A stretch of 64,000 nt of DNA, taken from the NCBI GenBank assembly GCA_963815135.1, contig CAWFFO010000001.1, forward strand, positions 248,001 through 312,000, written 5' to 3'. Both the position numbers and the translations under genes were made by a program. The stretch's first letter is position 1. Each line of letters starts with the position of its first letter. The notes below the pieces were generated by a model that ran no database searches, was not told the origin of the DNA, and saw nothing but the letters and a program-made list of their open reading frames with translations. This document shows, in pieces, positions 26,156-35,654 of the stretch. This stretch comes from CAIWTU01 sp963815135 (lineage in GTDB: Bacteria; Desulfobacterota; Desulfuromonadia; Geobacterales; Geobacteraceae).

Positions 26156-27742
26156 ATGCAGTTAGAAACCCGAATTCTCGTACATCATTTCCTTGAAAAC
26201 AGCGCCTTGTCGTATCCGGACAAGGTGGCGCTTGTCCAAGGAGAAGTACGCGCCGGCTACTCCGAGATCAATGATAAAGCCAATCGGCTTGCTGCTTGGC
26301 TCATTGACCGGGGCGTCGCGCCCGGCGATCGCATAGCGATGATGCTTGAAAACGGGCTGGATTATGTAATTGCATATTACGGAATTCTCAAGGCGGGCGC
26401 TGTTGCGGCTCCTTTGAGCACCGACTTGCAACCCGAAGGTCTTGCCTCTTTGCTGCATGCCCTTGAGCCGAAGATGATGATTTCTTCGGCAAAATACGAG
26501 CGCAGTGTCATGGCGGTCGATTTTGCTCCGCTCGATATGAAAGCGCTGATAATCGGAAAGCCGGAACGCTGTCTGAGCTCATCGGCGCCGCCGGTTTTTT
26601 GCTGGGATGATCTGCTCAGCGGTGATAGTGCAGGCAATTCTTGTGTTGATCTCGGGGAGAGTTCCCTGTGCAGCATAATCTATACTTCCGGCTCCCTTGG
26701 CTTACCCAAGGGAGTGATGCTCACCCATGGGAACATTGTCGCCAATACATGTTCGATCGTCGAGTACCTGCGGCTTGACGATGCCGACATCCAGATGGTT
26801 GTTCTCCCGTTTTTCTATGTTATGGGCAAATCGCTTCTGAATACCCATTTTGCCGTCGGTGGAACCGTTGTCGTCAACAACCGGTTCGCTTATCCGGTTT
26901 CGGTAATAGAGCAGATGTGCTCAGAGCAGGTAACCGGTTTCTCCGGCGTCCCGTCCACATATGCCTATCTCCTTTACCGCTCCCCTCTCAGGGAGTGCAG
27001 GGATAAACTCGGATCGCTCCGGTTCTGCTCCCAGGCCGGGGGGCACATGTCCAGGCAGGTCAAGGAGGAGCTACTCGAAGCTCTGCCTGCCCATACCCGG
27101 ATGTATGTCATGTACGGCGCTACCGAGGCTTCCGCCAGGCTCACTTACGTGGAGCCGGACCGGTTGAGGAAAAAGATAGACTCCATCGGCAGGCCCATTC
27201 CCGGGGTTACGCTCAGGGTTCTCGACGAATCGGGAAAAGAGGTGCCTGCCGGCGTAACGGGCGAACTGGTTGCCTACGGCGGGAATATCATGCGGGGTTA
27301 TTGGAAGGACCCGCTGGAAACGTCAAGGGTACTGGACGAGAACGGCTATCATACCGGCGACCTTGGGTATCGGGATGGAGACGGTTACTTCTATCTCGTG
27401 GGCAGAAAAGACTGCCTGCTTAAGGTGGGAGGACACAGGGTCAACCCCCGGGAGGTGGAAGAGGTTCTGATGTCGACCGGCCTTCTGGTGGAAGCAGCGG
27501 TTGTCGGTATTCCCGACCGGCTCTTGGGATACAGGCTGGCGGCACTTGCCGCGCCGAGGGACAAGGAATGCAAAGATGGCGATATCATTGCCGCCTGCGC
27601 CTCGAAGCTGCCAAGGTACAAGCTGCCGGGTGAAATCAAGCTTGTGTCTGGGCTTCCCAAAAACGCAAACGGAAAAATCAATCGCGAAAGCTGCCTGACA
27701 ATGGCTTCAAATATTAAAAAGATTGGGACCGGACGGAAATAG
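26156..27742 (+). CDS. AMP-forming acyl/aminoacyl ligase (first)
   Basis: ANL-superfamily adenylating enzyme (528 aa) that likely activates a carboxylic or amino acid and loads it on the neighbouring ACP. P-loop CSIIYTSGSLGLPKGVMLTH; MYGATEASARLTYVEPD; the hinge YHTGDLGYRDGDGYFYLVGRKD; the C-terminal catalytic Lys in PKNANGKINRES. Length is normal. XrtA loci often contain an ACP and a ligase; here no decarboxylase accompanies them. GGGGCAGG precedes the ATG. Confidence 0.9.
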   Translation: MQLETRILVHHFLENSALSYPDKVALVQGEVRAGYSEINDKANRLAAWLIDRGVAPGDRIAMMLENGLDYVIAYYGILKAGAVAAPLSTDLQPEGLASLLHALEPKMMISSAKYERSVMAVDFAPLDMKALIIGKPERCLSSSAPPVFCWDDLLSGDSAGNSCVDLGESSLCSIIYTSGSLGLPKGVMLTHGNIVANTCSIVEYLRLDDADIQMVVLPFFYVMGKSLLNTHFAVGGTVVVNNRFAYPVSVIEQMCSEQVTGFSGVPSTYAYLLYRSPLRECRDKLGSLRFCSQAGGHMSRQVKEELLEALPAHTRMYVMYGATEASARLTYVEPDRLRKKIDSIGRPIPGVTLRVLDESGKEVPAGVTGELVAYGGNIMRGYWKDPLETSRVLDENGYHTGDLGYRDGDGYFYLVGRKDCLLKVGGHRVNPREVEEVLMSTGLLVEAAVVGIPDRLLGYRLAALAAPRDKECKDGDIIAACASKLPRYKLPGEIKLVSGLPKNANGKINRESCLTMASNIKKIGTGRK

Positions 27743-27745
27743 GTT

Positions 27746-27862
27746 ATGTCCAACTTTAATGATAAGTCTCAAAATGGCGAGGGAAATATTGATCAAGAAA
27801 GAGATGAATCTCCGAACATCCCGGATAATCGACGGTTTACGGAACCGGATTCAAGGAACTGA
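27746..27862 (+). CDS. Possible 38-residue acidic/polar peptide
   Basis: ATG 3 nt after the ligase stop opens 38 codons ending in TGA. The peptide (MSNFNDKSQNGEGNIDQERD and on) is hydrophilic, rich in Asn, Asp, Glu and Arg, with no hydrophobic core. No strong ribosome binding site beyond GGAAATAGG. It fills the gap before the GNAT gene. No family recognised; it may be chance. Confidence 0.25.
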   Translation: MSNFNDKSQNGEGNIDQERDESPNIPDNRRFTEPDSRN

Positions 27863-27914
27863 TTCGCTTAAACACCGCTGCTGATAACGTTGTTTCAGGT
27901 AAAAGGTGGTTTTC

Positions 27915-28580
27915 ATGGACCTGGTTACCAGGCTCAATCAAAGGTCGTTTAGACGCAAACTGGGAGTGCTTCTCGACATCATCGAGAAGCTTGTCTGGCT
28001 CCAGAAGGTCGATTTTTATTCACTCGATGTGACGGAGTGGCGGCCGCCCTCCATCCCCAGGATGCGTCTTCCCGTCGAATTCTCGTTCGGAAACGAAAGA
28101 GATGTCCTGAAAATGGCCGACAATCCCCACTTGGATGCGGCCTTGTGGCTGGAGGATTACCTCTGCAAGCTGCACGCCGGCGACCGGCTTCTTACCGGCA
28201 AGCTGGGCGGGGAAATCGTGTTCTACATCTGGATTGTCGAACGGAGAAAAGAGCTGATGGACAGGATCCTGCTTTTGAAAGACGACGAGTTCGCAATCGA
28301 AAGGGTGTTTACGAGGAAAGAATGCCGCGGACAGGGCCTCTTCCTGCACGCGATGAACTTCCTGTTCCCCCGGATGGTTCCCACAGGAAAGACCATCTGC
28401 CTGACCGAGATCGCTTCGCACAACTTGCCGATGGTGACGACAATTCTTAAATGTGGGTTCCGTCTGATGGATTCCCGTTATATCTGGCTCAGTTATTGTC
28501 TCGGCCATAAGGTCTTTCCCAAAGGACCGATTGCCGAACGCTGTGTTCGCCGCAGTGAATTCTGTGCGATAAATCAATGA
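27915..28580 (+). CDS. GNAT acetyltransferase-like protein
   Basis: 221-residue GNAT-like enzyme. FTRKECRGQGLFLHAMNFL carries the acyl-CoA or acyl-ACP pyrophosphate loop, and SHNLPMVTTILKCGFRLMDSRYIW the C-terminal signature. AAGGTGG 5 nt before the ATG at 27915 fixes the start (a GTG at 27906 is also in frame). Directly downstream of the ACP/ligase pair, so it is a good candidate for the enzyme that takes the group from that ACP. Confidence 0.75.
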   Translation: MDLVTRLNQRSFRRKLGVLLDIIEKLVWLQKVDFYSLDVTEWRPPSIPRMRLPVEFSFGNERDVLKMADNPHLDAALWLEDYLCKLHAGDRLLTGKLGGEIVFYIWIVERRKELMDRILLLKDDEFAIERVFTRKECRGQGLFLHAMNFLFPRMVPTGKTICLTEIASHNLPMVTTILKCGFRLMDSRYIWLSYCLGHKVFPKGPIAERCVRRSEFCAINQ

Positions 28581-28595
28581 AACCGGGGAGAATGA

Positions 28596-29738
28596 ATGCC
28601 GTCTCAGAGCGATAAAATGCCGAGGATCATGCACGTGGTTTCGACTATGGGTGCCGGCGGAGGGGCCGAGCAGCTTGTCTACAACATGGTCCGTGATCAT
28701 TCCGGTTCTGGTAACCCTCCCGTCGTTTGCTGCCTCCATTTTGTGGGCTCGCTGGGCGAGAAGCTGCGGAGCGAAGGAGTGCCGGTTTATTTCCGTTGCT
28801 GCCTGAACGGTCTCAAACCGGGTATCGTCCCCTGGCTGAGCAGAATAATGAAGGACGAAAAAGTCGATGTTGTTCACGCCCATACCTATACCCCGCTATT
28901 TTACGCGGTTCCCGCCGCGCTTCTCGCGGGAGGGCTTAAGGTGGTTTATACCGAGCACGGCAGGTTGTATCCGGACGGTCGCCGCTGGAAACGCTATCTC
29001 CTGAATCCCTTTCTTGCCATGGGCGCCGAGCATATCGTTTCCATTTCCGCACGCACGAAGGTCGCGATGATCAGGTACGACAACTACCCCGCGGCCAAGA
29101 TCCGCATTATCCATAACGGCGTGGACTGCACCACGTTCCGGCCCGCGTCCGAATCAGAAAAGGCGGCCGGGCGCCGTGCGCTTGGCCTGGAGGCGAACTG
29201 CCGGGTTGTCGGGACGGCGGTGCGCCTGGAGGACATCAAGAATATTTCCATGATGCTGAGGGTTTTTCGGCAGGTGCTTGAGAAAATGCCGGATACACAC
29301 CTCCTGATTGCGGGCTCCGGCACGAAAGAAGCGGAACTTAAAGCAATGGCAGAGGAATTCGGCATGGCATCGAGGGTCGTCTTTCTCGGGCTCAGGTATG
29401 ATATGCCGGAGATTTATCGGCTTTTCGACGTATTCGTGCTTACCTCTTTTACGGAGGGAATAGCGGTTACGCTTCTTGAGGCCATGGCAACCGGCATCCC
29501 GGCCGTGGTTACAAACGTCGGAGGGAATCCGGAAGTCGTAGTTGAGGGTGAAACGGGATATCTCGTACCGCTTGATGACGATAATGAAATGACGGCCCGG
29601 TTGCTGGAACTGCTGAAAGATCCGGGCCTGACGGGGAGCATGGGTGCTAAAGGGAGGGAGCGGGTTCTAGCGGAGTTTTCCTTTGAGGGGATGATAGGCG
29701 AGTATCGCACGTTATACCAGGCGGGCAATCAAGTATGA
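28596..29738 (+). CDS. Glycosyltransferase family 4
   Basis: Retaining GT-B glycosyltransferase (380 aa) of EPS assembly. N-terminal acceptor domain PRIMHVVSTMGAGGGAEQL and VDVVHAHTYTPLFY; donor domain IRIIHNGVDCTTFRP, VGTAVRLEDIKN and the EX7E motif FTEGIAVTLLEAMATGIPAVV. Cytoplasmic, probably membrane-peripheral. It ends the first continuous block; a 104-nt gap follows. The local GC content is visibly higher here than in the following gene. Confidence 0.92.
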   Translation: MPSQSDKMPRIMHVVSTMGAGGGAEQLVYNMVRDHSGSGNPPVVCCLHFVGSLGEKLRSEGVPVYFRCCLNGLKPGIVPWLSRIMKDEKVDVVHAHTYTPLFYAVPAALLAGGLKVVYTEHGRLYPDGRRWKRYLLNPFLAMGAEHIVSISARTKVAMIRYDNYPAAKIRIIHNGVDCTTFRPASESEKAAGRRALGLEANCRVVGTAVRLEDIKNISMMLRVFRQVLEKMPDTHLLIAGSGTKEAELKAMAEEFGMASRVVFLGLRYDMPEIYRLFDVFVLTSFTEGIAVTLLEAMATGIPAVVTNVGGNPEVVVEGETGYLVPLDDDNEMTARLLELLKDPGLTGSMGAKGRERVLAEFSFEGMIGEYRTLYQAGNQV

Positions 29739-29842
29739 TGATTCGGTATTTGGAAAAGTCTGATGGATTGAGTTCCAGCACATTGAAATAAATAGCTTCA
29801 GATAAGGAAAGATACTGTTTTTTTGGAGTTGTGTAATATCTT

Positions 29843-31213
29843 ATGCGAGTTTTTCTTCTAAAAATACTATATCCCATTCTTGCACTTACGGCTTTTATCG
29901 ATACGTTTTACGGAGTCATTTACTATACATTCATATCGGTAATTCGCCCAGAGCAGCTTACATACGGGACCAGTCAGATCCCATATGTTTTTGCTATGGC
30001 TATATCGTGTTTGGTACTCGCATGTATCATCAAGAAAGAAAATCTCTTCAACCCAATCAAGAATGGGTTTTTGTTTTACTTCATATGGTTTTTGATTGCC
30101 ATGTACTATTCAACGCTGACAAGTTCTTATACCGATTATAGCGAAACAAGAGGCAGCATATATTATGTTAATCAGTATCCCCAGATATTCGCTTTTTGTT
30201 TATGTCTTTATGCCGTCCTGACAAGGCTTTCTGAAGAACAGATACAAAAATATCTTAAGTTGTTATTGTTTTTCTTCCTTTTCATGGGTGCATGGGGCAT
30301 TCAACAGTATTTTCTTGGAAATATCCTGGTTGAGAGGCTTTTTGGCGGATTTATCGTGGATCGATGCGCAATTTGCAGCGTGTATGTCTTGTACCTTCCG
30401 CTGGCTGTCTATTTCGCGAGAAAAAAGGAAAAAAATCTCAGGATATTTGGTTTGCTGAGCATCGCGGTTTTCACTGCAATCATAGTGCTGGGACAGTCGC
30501 GAGCCGGTTTTCTCGGGCTCTGCGTCACGGTGTCGGGTATGTTCTTTTATGCTCGCAGAAAAGGAAAGTTTATAGCCGTTGCCGGTCTTGCTTTGCTCAT
30601 TGGCATTTTCTTGGTGCCGGAGAGTTATTTTGAAAGGATACAAGACATCGAAGTTCAGGATACGTCCGCAAGCAAAATCGAAGACTCGTCATCGGCTTCG
30701 AGGCAGTTGCTGTGGCAGGTCGCACTGGAGATGATCGAGGACAATCCGATCAAGGGAGTGGGTTCTCTGAATTTTTCCAAAGCCAGCGGAAAATATGGGC
30801 AGCAATTCAAGGGCGAAATTAACGAAATTCTTTATGACTACACCTTTTACGATGACGGACGCAGCAAGCTTTCCCATTCGCATAATACATACCTTCAGGT
30901 GCTCGTAGACGGCGGCATATTGGAGGCGGTTCCCTATTATCTGATGTTTCTGGTCCCTCTTTGGCGAGGCTACAGACTGAACTCCAGGTTCAAAGATCAT
31001 GACAATGATAGGATGATGCTTGTCAACTTGCTGAGTTGCGGAATAGTTGGCGAACTTGTCACGGGTATTTTCGGGACTCTGATATCGCTTGATTATTACT
31101 TCTGGAATCTGACGATAATTGCATTTCTGATCCGACAATTGGAAAGCGAACATGTCATTGATGAAGAAACTGGTCATCAGTTAGTGAAAGAAACTACCTA
31201 CGGTTCAACATGA
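29843..31213 (+). CDS. O-antigen ligase/polymerase-like membrane protein (Wzy-like)
   Basis: Polytopic inner-membrane protein (456 aa, about 10-12 helices) of the Wzy/WaaL group. The large periplasmic loop after about residue 260 contains GVGSLNFSK and the SHNTYLQVLVDGGILEAVPYY motif typical of these proteins. With the flippase at 36692 and the chain-length protein at the window start it would complete a Wzx/Wzy-dependent pathway, polymerising repeats in the periplasm. Its last 4 nt overlap the next ATG. Confidence 0.87.
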   Translation: MRVFLLKILYPILALTAFIDTFYGVIYYTFISVIRPEQLTYGTSQIPYVFAMAISCLVLACIIKKENLFNPIKNGFLFYFIWFLIAMYYSTLTSSYTDYSETRGSIYYVNQYPQIFAFCLCLYAVLTRLSEEQIQKYLKLLLFFFLFMGAWGIQQYFLGNILVERLFGGFIVDRCAICSVYVLYLPLAVYFARKKEKNLRIFGLLSIAVFTAIIVLGQSRAGFLGLCVTVSGMFFYARRKGKFIAVAGLALLIGIFLVPESYFERIQDIEVQDTSASKIEDSSSASRQLLWQVALEMIEDNPIKGVGSLNFSKASGKYGQQFKGEINEILYDYTFYDDGRSKLSHSHNTYLQVLVDGGILEAVPYYLMFLVPLWRGYRLNSRFKDHDNDRMMLVNLLSCGIVGELVTGIFGTLISLDYYFWNLTIIAFLIRQLESEHVIDEETGHQLVKETTYGST

Positions 31214-32220
31214 TGAAGAGAAAACTGAAAATTGGATTGTTGATGGATGAGATGGCAATACCTGCATGGTCGTATCGCTTGATTGAGCGGATACTGCAGA
31301 GTGATTATGCAAGTATTGACCTGATTGTATTAAATGATGTCAGGAAAAGCACTAAAAAAACATTATATAAGAAAATTAGAGATAATTGGGGTTCCGTTTT
31401 TTCGACTATTATTGCGAAATTGCTTACACGCATTCACGACATTCTGATAGACAGGGTAAGTTGTGAACCCGATGCTTTTGAAATGAAGAATCTGAACAAT
31501 ATCTTGTCGGATGTTCCGGTTTTGAAAGTCAGGCCTATCCGGAAAAAGCTGTCAGACTATTTGTTCGAAGAACAGAAAGGTCACATTTCATTGCTGATAA
31601 TCGATGGTGATGGCAATTATGATAACCCGGTGAAAGTATTGGAACGACCATATCATATGTCTTACCCATTTGTGTTCGAATGGGAAAATGAACTGCATAT
31701 GGTTCCGGAAACAGGAGGTAACAGGACTGTTGAATTATACAGGTGTACGGAATTTCCATACAAGTGGGAACTCGTCATGAATTTGATGGAAAACGTAGAA
31801 GCCTATGAAGCTACCCTGTTTTATCACGGAAACAAGTGGTGGATATTTGCAAACATGATAGAAAACAGGGGGGCTTCTTCATGGGATGAGCTGTTCCTGT
31901 TCCATTCGGAAAATCTCTTAAGCACCGATTGGATTCCACATCCGTTGAATCCTGTTATTTCAGATGTTAAAAGCGCCAGGCCTGCCGGGAAAATTTTCGA
32001 GCAGAACGGAAAATTATACAGACCTTCGCAAAACTCTTCAGTGAGATACGGCTATGGCTTTAACATCAATGAAATAACGACGCTGGATGAACATGAATAC
32101 CTGGAACAGGTTATAGCAGTGGCAGAACCAAAATGGAACAAGGATATTCTGGCAACTCATACATTTAATTATGATCATGGCCTGTCTGTAATCGATGGTC
32201 TGATGCGAAGGCGCAGATGA
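31210..32220 (+). CDS. GINT1-like/beta-propeller glycan-modifying protein
   Basis: 336-residue protein. The N-terminus (LKIGLLMDEMAIPAWSYRLIERI) resembles formyltransferase-like modules seen in EPS loci. From about residue 140 the repeats (YPFVFEWENELHMVPET, VELYRCTEFPYKWELV, ATLFYHGNKWWIFANM, LYRPSQNSSVRYGYGFNINEI) match the five-bladed propeller domain of glucosamine inositolphosphorylceramide transferase 1-like proteins. Function in bacteria unclear; probably sugar transfer or modification. ATGA-type overlaps at both ends indicate translational coupling. Confidence 0.65.
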   Translation: MMKRKLKIGLLMDEMAIPAWSYRLIERILQSDYASIDLIVLNDVRKSTKKTLYKKIRDNWGSVFSTIIAKLLTRIHDILIDRVSCEPDAFEMKNLNNILSDVPVLKVRPIRKKLSDYLFEEQKGHISLLIIDGDGNYDNPVKVLERPYHMSYPFVFEWENELHMVPETGGNRTVELYRCTEFPYKWELVMNLMENVEAYEATLFYHGNKWWIFANMIENRGASSWDELFLFHSENLLSTDWIPHPLNPVISDVKSARPAGKIFEQNGKLYRPSQNSSVRYGYGFNINEITTLDEHEYLEQVIAVAEPKWNKDILATHTFNYDHGLSVIDGLMRRRR

Positions 32221-33866
32221 CCACATCATGGAATTTGCAGGAAAGAATAATGATACTAAAAAACCAATACAACATAGGCCACATCTGCACAAAACAGCAA
32301 TGTGAGCAGGGGCGAGCGGAAAAGGTTGCCATGCGCTGGATCTCTACCCGACACGATTGTGCAGACTACACTTTTGCCGACCTTGAATCGGAAAGCAACC
32401 GGTTTGCCAACACCCTTCAGGATCTCGGTTTTAGCGCGGGCGATGTTTTTTTTACCTTCCTGCCCAAGATGCCGGAACAGTTTTTTGCGTTTCTCGGTTC
32501 ACTCAAGGTGCAGATCATTACCGGTACCCTGTTTTCAAATTTCGGCGAAGAGGCGCTGCTCGACCGATTATGCGACGCCGGGGCCAAGGGGATTATCACT
32601 AAGAAGAGCTTCCTAAAGAAAATTGACCGTATCCGAGATCACCTGCCGAGTTTGCGATGGGTCATCGTAGTGGATATGGAGGATCACTTGACGGAAAATA
32701 CCTTGAGCTACCAGCGCCTCATAAAATCTGCATCGGACGTTTTTGACGCGCCGCTCACCACTCCCGATACTCCTTCCGTCCTGCATTACACCTCAGGCTC
32801 CACAGGAAAACCAAAAGGTGTGTTGCACTGCCATAAAAGCATCCTCCATCTCCATCAGACTGCGGGTGAAGTCCTCGGCCTTCGGGAAGACGATATTTTC
32901 TGGTGCACCGCCGACCAGGGATGGGTAACGGGGACATCCTACGGAATCATCGGTCCGTGGAGCCGCGGCGTTACACAGGTGCACTTCGGCGGGGGATATG
33001 ATGCGGAAGCATGGTTTACATTACTGAAAAACGAGAGCGTTTCGGTCTGGTTTACGGCACCCACGGCTTTGCGGATGTTGTTGAGGGAGGACCCCACGAT
33101 CTTCAGCGGTTTTGACCTGCCGAAACTTCGTCACATAAGCAGTGTCGGTGAACCTTTGAATCCTGAAATTATTCACTGGACCCGTGAAACGCTTGGCAAG
33201 GAGGTCTATGACACCTGGTTCCAGACGGAGACAGGCGCCATCATGATAGCCAACCGGCCGGGTCTCCGTATCAAACCCGGATCCATGGGAATGCCGGTCA
33301 GCGGTGTCGAAGCGTCAATCCTTGATGATTGTGGTATGCCTCTGGAGGACGGGAAGCAGGGTAATTTGTGCATCAGGAAAGGTTGGCCTTCCATGTTTAC
33401 GACATACCTGAACAACAAGGTGGCATACAACTCGAAATTTCGTAACGGGTGGTATTATACGGGCGACACTGCTTTTCGGGAGCGGGACGGCTATTACTGG
33501 TTCCTGGGACGAAGTGACGACGTGATCAATACGGCCGGGCATCTTGTGAGTCCCTTCGAGGTGGAAAGCGCACTGTTGGAGATCGAGGAGGTTGCCGAAT
33601 CCGGAGTGATCGGAGTTCCGGATGAGATTCTATATGAAAAGGTCGTGGCTTATGTCGAATTGCACGAACATAAAGTCTTAAGCCGGGAGCTGGAGTTGAA
33701 AATCAGGCTCCATGTGACGAACAGGGTGTCGTCTATTGCAACGCCACAGGAAATTCTGCCGGTTGAGGCAATTCCAAAAAACAGGAGCGGTAAGATAATG
33801 AGGCGGGTCCTGAAGGCCCGATATCTCGGAACGGATATCGGCGACATATCAACACTGGAGATTTGA
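32217..33866 (+). CDS. AMP-forming ligase (DltA-like position, acetyl-CoA-synthetase-like)
   Basis: ANL adenylating enzyme (549 aa). P-loop LHYTSGSTGKPKGVLHCH, CTADQGWVTGTSYGI (acetyl-CoA synthetase-like), YDTWFQTETGAIMI, GWYYTGDTAFRERDGYYWFLGRSDDVI, catalytic Lys in PKNRSGKIMRRVL. It is followed at once by an ACP, an MBOAT and an SGNH-like protein, the order of a dlt-type acylation operon; in that setting it would load the ACP with an acyl or aminoacyl group. An ATG at 32250 with GGAAAG upstream is an alternative start, giving a family-like N-terminus. Confidence 0.87.
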   Translation: MTTSWNLQERIMILKNQYNIGHICTKQQCEQGRAEKVAMRWISTRHDCADYTFADLESESNRFANTLQDLGFSAGDVFFTFLPKMPEQFFAFLGSLKVQIITGTLFSNFGEEALLDRLCDAGAKGIITKKSFLKKIDRIRDHLPSLRWVIVVDMEDHLTENTLSYQRLIKSASDVFDAPLTTPDTPSVLHYTSGSTGKPKGVLHCHKSILHLHQTAGEVLGLREDDIFWCTADQGWVTGTSYGIIGPWSRGVTQVHFGGGYDAEAWFTLLKNESVSVWFTAPTALRMLLREDPTIFSGFDLPKLRHISSVGEPLNPEIIHWTRETLGKEVYDTWFQTETGAIMIANRPGLRIKPGSMGMPVSGVEASILDDCGMPLEDGKQGNLCIRKGWPSMFTTYLNNKVAYNSKFRNGWYYTGDTAFRERDGYYWFLGRSDDVINTAGHLVSPFEVESALLEIEEVAESGVIGVPDEILYEKVVAYVELHEHKVLSRELELKIRLHVTNRVSSIATPQEILPVEAIPKNRSGKIMRRVLKARYLGTDIGDISTLEI

Positions 33867-33868
33867 CT

Positions 33869-34141
33869 ATGGCAACTTTGGAAAGGCTGAACAAGGTTTT
33901 TCGATTAGTTTTCGAGGATGACGGCATCAATATTACAAAGCAAACGACGGCGGATGATATTGACGGGTGGGATTCCCTTTCCCATATCAATTTGATTGTT
34001 GCCGTGGAAGTGAATTTCAAAGTGAAATTCAGACAGAGGGAATTGCTCGCATTCAAGAATGTCGGAGATCTGGTCGACAATATCGAAGAAAAACTCCAGA
34101 GGACGCAGGCGGTGAAGCCTGCATTACATGGGATTGAATAG
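33869..34141 (+). CDS. Acyl carrier protein (second, DltC-like position)
   Basis: 90-residue carrier protein with the phosphopantetheine Ser36 in DDIDGWDSLSHINLIVAVE. The DGWDSL motif is that of ACP/DltC-like carriers. GGAG 8 nt before the ATG at 33869 sets the start; the frame is open to a TTG at 33863, which overlaps the ligase stop. Sits between the ligase and the MBOAT, so it most likely hands the activated group to the membrane acyltransferase. Confidence 0.9.
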   Translation: MATLERLNKVFRLVFEDDGINITKQTTADDIDGWDSLSHINLIVAVEVNFKVKFRQRELLAFKNVGDLVDNIEEKLQRTQAVKPALHGIE

Positions 34142-34144
34142 ACC

Positions 34145-35647
34145 ATGGATTTAAGTTCACCCATATTCTTGTTCTATTTCTTTCCCATAGTATTTGCGGG
34201 ATACTGCGTCGTTGGAAACAGATGGCGGGTTTTGTTCCTGCTGCTCTCCAGCGTTTTCTTCTATGGGTGGGGCGAGGGAATGTTTGTCGCATTCCTGATT
34301 GTATTTATGGTCGGCAACTATTTTTTAGCCATTCTGATTGATGGCAGAGAGACTTCTGCCAGTCGCACCTTTGCCGTTGCTGCAACCATCTCGGTAAATT
34401 TATTCGTCCTGTTTTTCTTCAAATACCTTGATTTTTTTCTCGGCATAATTAATCCACTGTTTCAATTTGCAGGTTTTGACAAGGTTTCCGTAAAGCCCCT
34501 CCATCTTCCGCTCGGAATATCATTCATAACCTTTCAGGCAATCGCATATGCAATTGATGTCTATCGCCAGGAGTTCAGCGCGGAACGTAATCCGCTGAAA
34601 CTTTCCCTGTTTCTGGCGCTCTTTCCGAAGATCACCGCAGGTCCGATTATCCGCTATCAGGAAGTTGTAGAAGGTCTTGCAAATCCCGAACTTTCAATTG
34701 AGAACTTTATGATCGGGTTCAAACGGTTTGTCATAGGAATGGGAAAGAAGCTCATAATAGCCGATACCCTGGCGAAGACGGCCGATCAGATATTTGCCAT
34801 CCCTATGGGGGAATTGTCCATATATGCGGCCTGGTTGGGCATTCTCTGCTATTCGCTGCAGCTCTATTTCGATTTCTCCGGATACACCGACATGGCAATC
34901 GGTTTGGGGAACATGTTCGGGTTTTCTTTCCGGGAAAACTTCAATTATCCATATATCGCCAGGTCCTTTACCGAATTCTGGAGGAGATGGCATATTTCAC
35001 TCTCAACATGGTTCAGGGATTATCTGTTTATCCCTCTGTCGTACGCCCTTGTAACAGATAAGGTGCGGAAGAAGATGACCAAGGGGAAGTACAGGACAAA
35101 TTACCGCGGACTTTTCAGCATTTTTGTCGTCTTTACCTTGTGCGGTTTGTGGCACGGTGCGAACTGGAACTTCGTTGTCTGGGGTATGTTTCATGGCCTT
35201 ATTCTCTCACTCGAAAGTTGGAAACTTGGAAAGATTCTCAAGAAAATATGGTCTCCTTGTGCTCATATATATTTCCTGCTCGCCATAATGGTCAGCTGGG
35301 TGTTTTTCCGCCTGCCGACCTTGGACGGTGCCCTGCATTTTCTGGCGTCAATGGCGGGTTTCGGGCGTGCTCAAGGGGGGACGGCACAATTGAGATATTA
35401 CGTCAGTATTGAATTGCTGATTGTTCTAGGTTTCGCTCTGCTGGGAGCGATGCCGGTCTGGCGGACGACGGGAAGCTTGTTGCGGAAGATGACATCGATT
35501 GTTGAAAATAAAATAAGTTTCGGCAAATGGTTGGGTGTCCGGTTCGTCCCTCTTTTGGAAGCGATGTTTTTGGCCGCCGTGTTTCTTTCGTCATTGCAGA
35601 TCGTGACAGGCGCAGCTTCCAAGCCGTTTATTTACGGGCAGTTTTAA
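34145..35647 (+). CDS. MBOAT-family membrane O-acyltransferase (DltB/AlgI-like)
   Basis: Polytopic membrane O-acyltransferase (500 aa). The conserved PLGISFITFQAIAYAIDVYR, the FFPKI.AGPI-like LFPKITAGPIIRYQ and FWRRWHISLSTWFRDYLFIPL segments are AlgI/DltB hallmarks; the presumed catalytic His is in LCGLWHGANWNFVVWG. It would pass an acyl group across the inner membrane to the polysaccharide in the periplasm. Starts 3 nt after the ACP and is followed after 7 nt by an SGNH-like protein, the usual partner. Confidence 0.93.
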   Translation: MDLSSPIFLFYFFPIVFAGYCVVGNRWRVLFLLLSSVFFYGWGEGMFVAFLIVFMVGNYFLAILIDGRETSASRTFAVAATISVNLFVLFFFKYLDFFLGIINPLFQFAGFDKVSVKPLHLPLGISFITFQAIAYAIDVYRQEFSAERNPLKLSLFLALFPKITAGPIIRYQEVVEGLANPELSIENFMIGFKRFVIGMGKKLIIADTLAKTADQIFAIPMGELSIYAAWLGILCYSLQLYFDFSGYTDMAIGLGNMFGFSFRENFNYPYIARSFTEFWRRWHISLSTWFRDYLFIPLSYALVTDKVRKKMTKGKYRTNYRGLFSIFVVFTLCGLWHGANWNFVVWGMFHGLILSLESWKLGKILKKIWSPCAHIYFLLAIMVSWVFFRLPTLDGALHFLASMAGFGRAQGGTAQLRYYVSIELLIVLGFALLGAMPVWRTTGSLLRKMTSIVENKISFGKWLGVRFVPLLEAMFLAAVFLSSLQIVTGAASKPFIYGQF

Positions 35648-35654
35648 TCATCAT

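Noticed and set aside
28020..28883. 287-codon open frame on the - strand
   Set aside because: Crosses two well-supported + strand genes; an artefact of GC-rich codon use.
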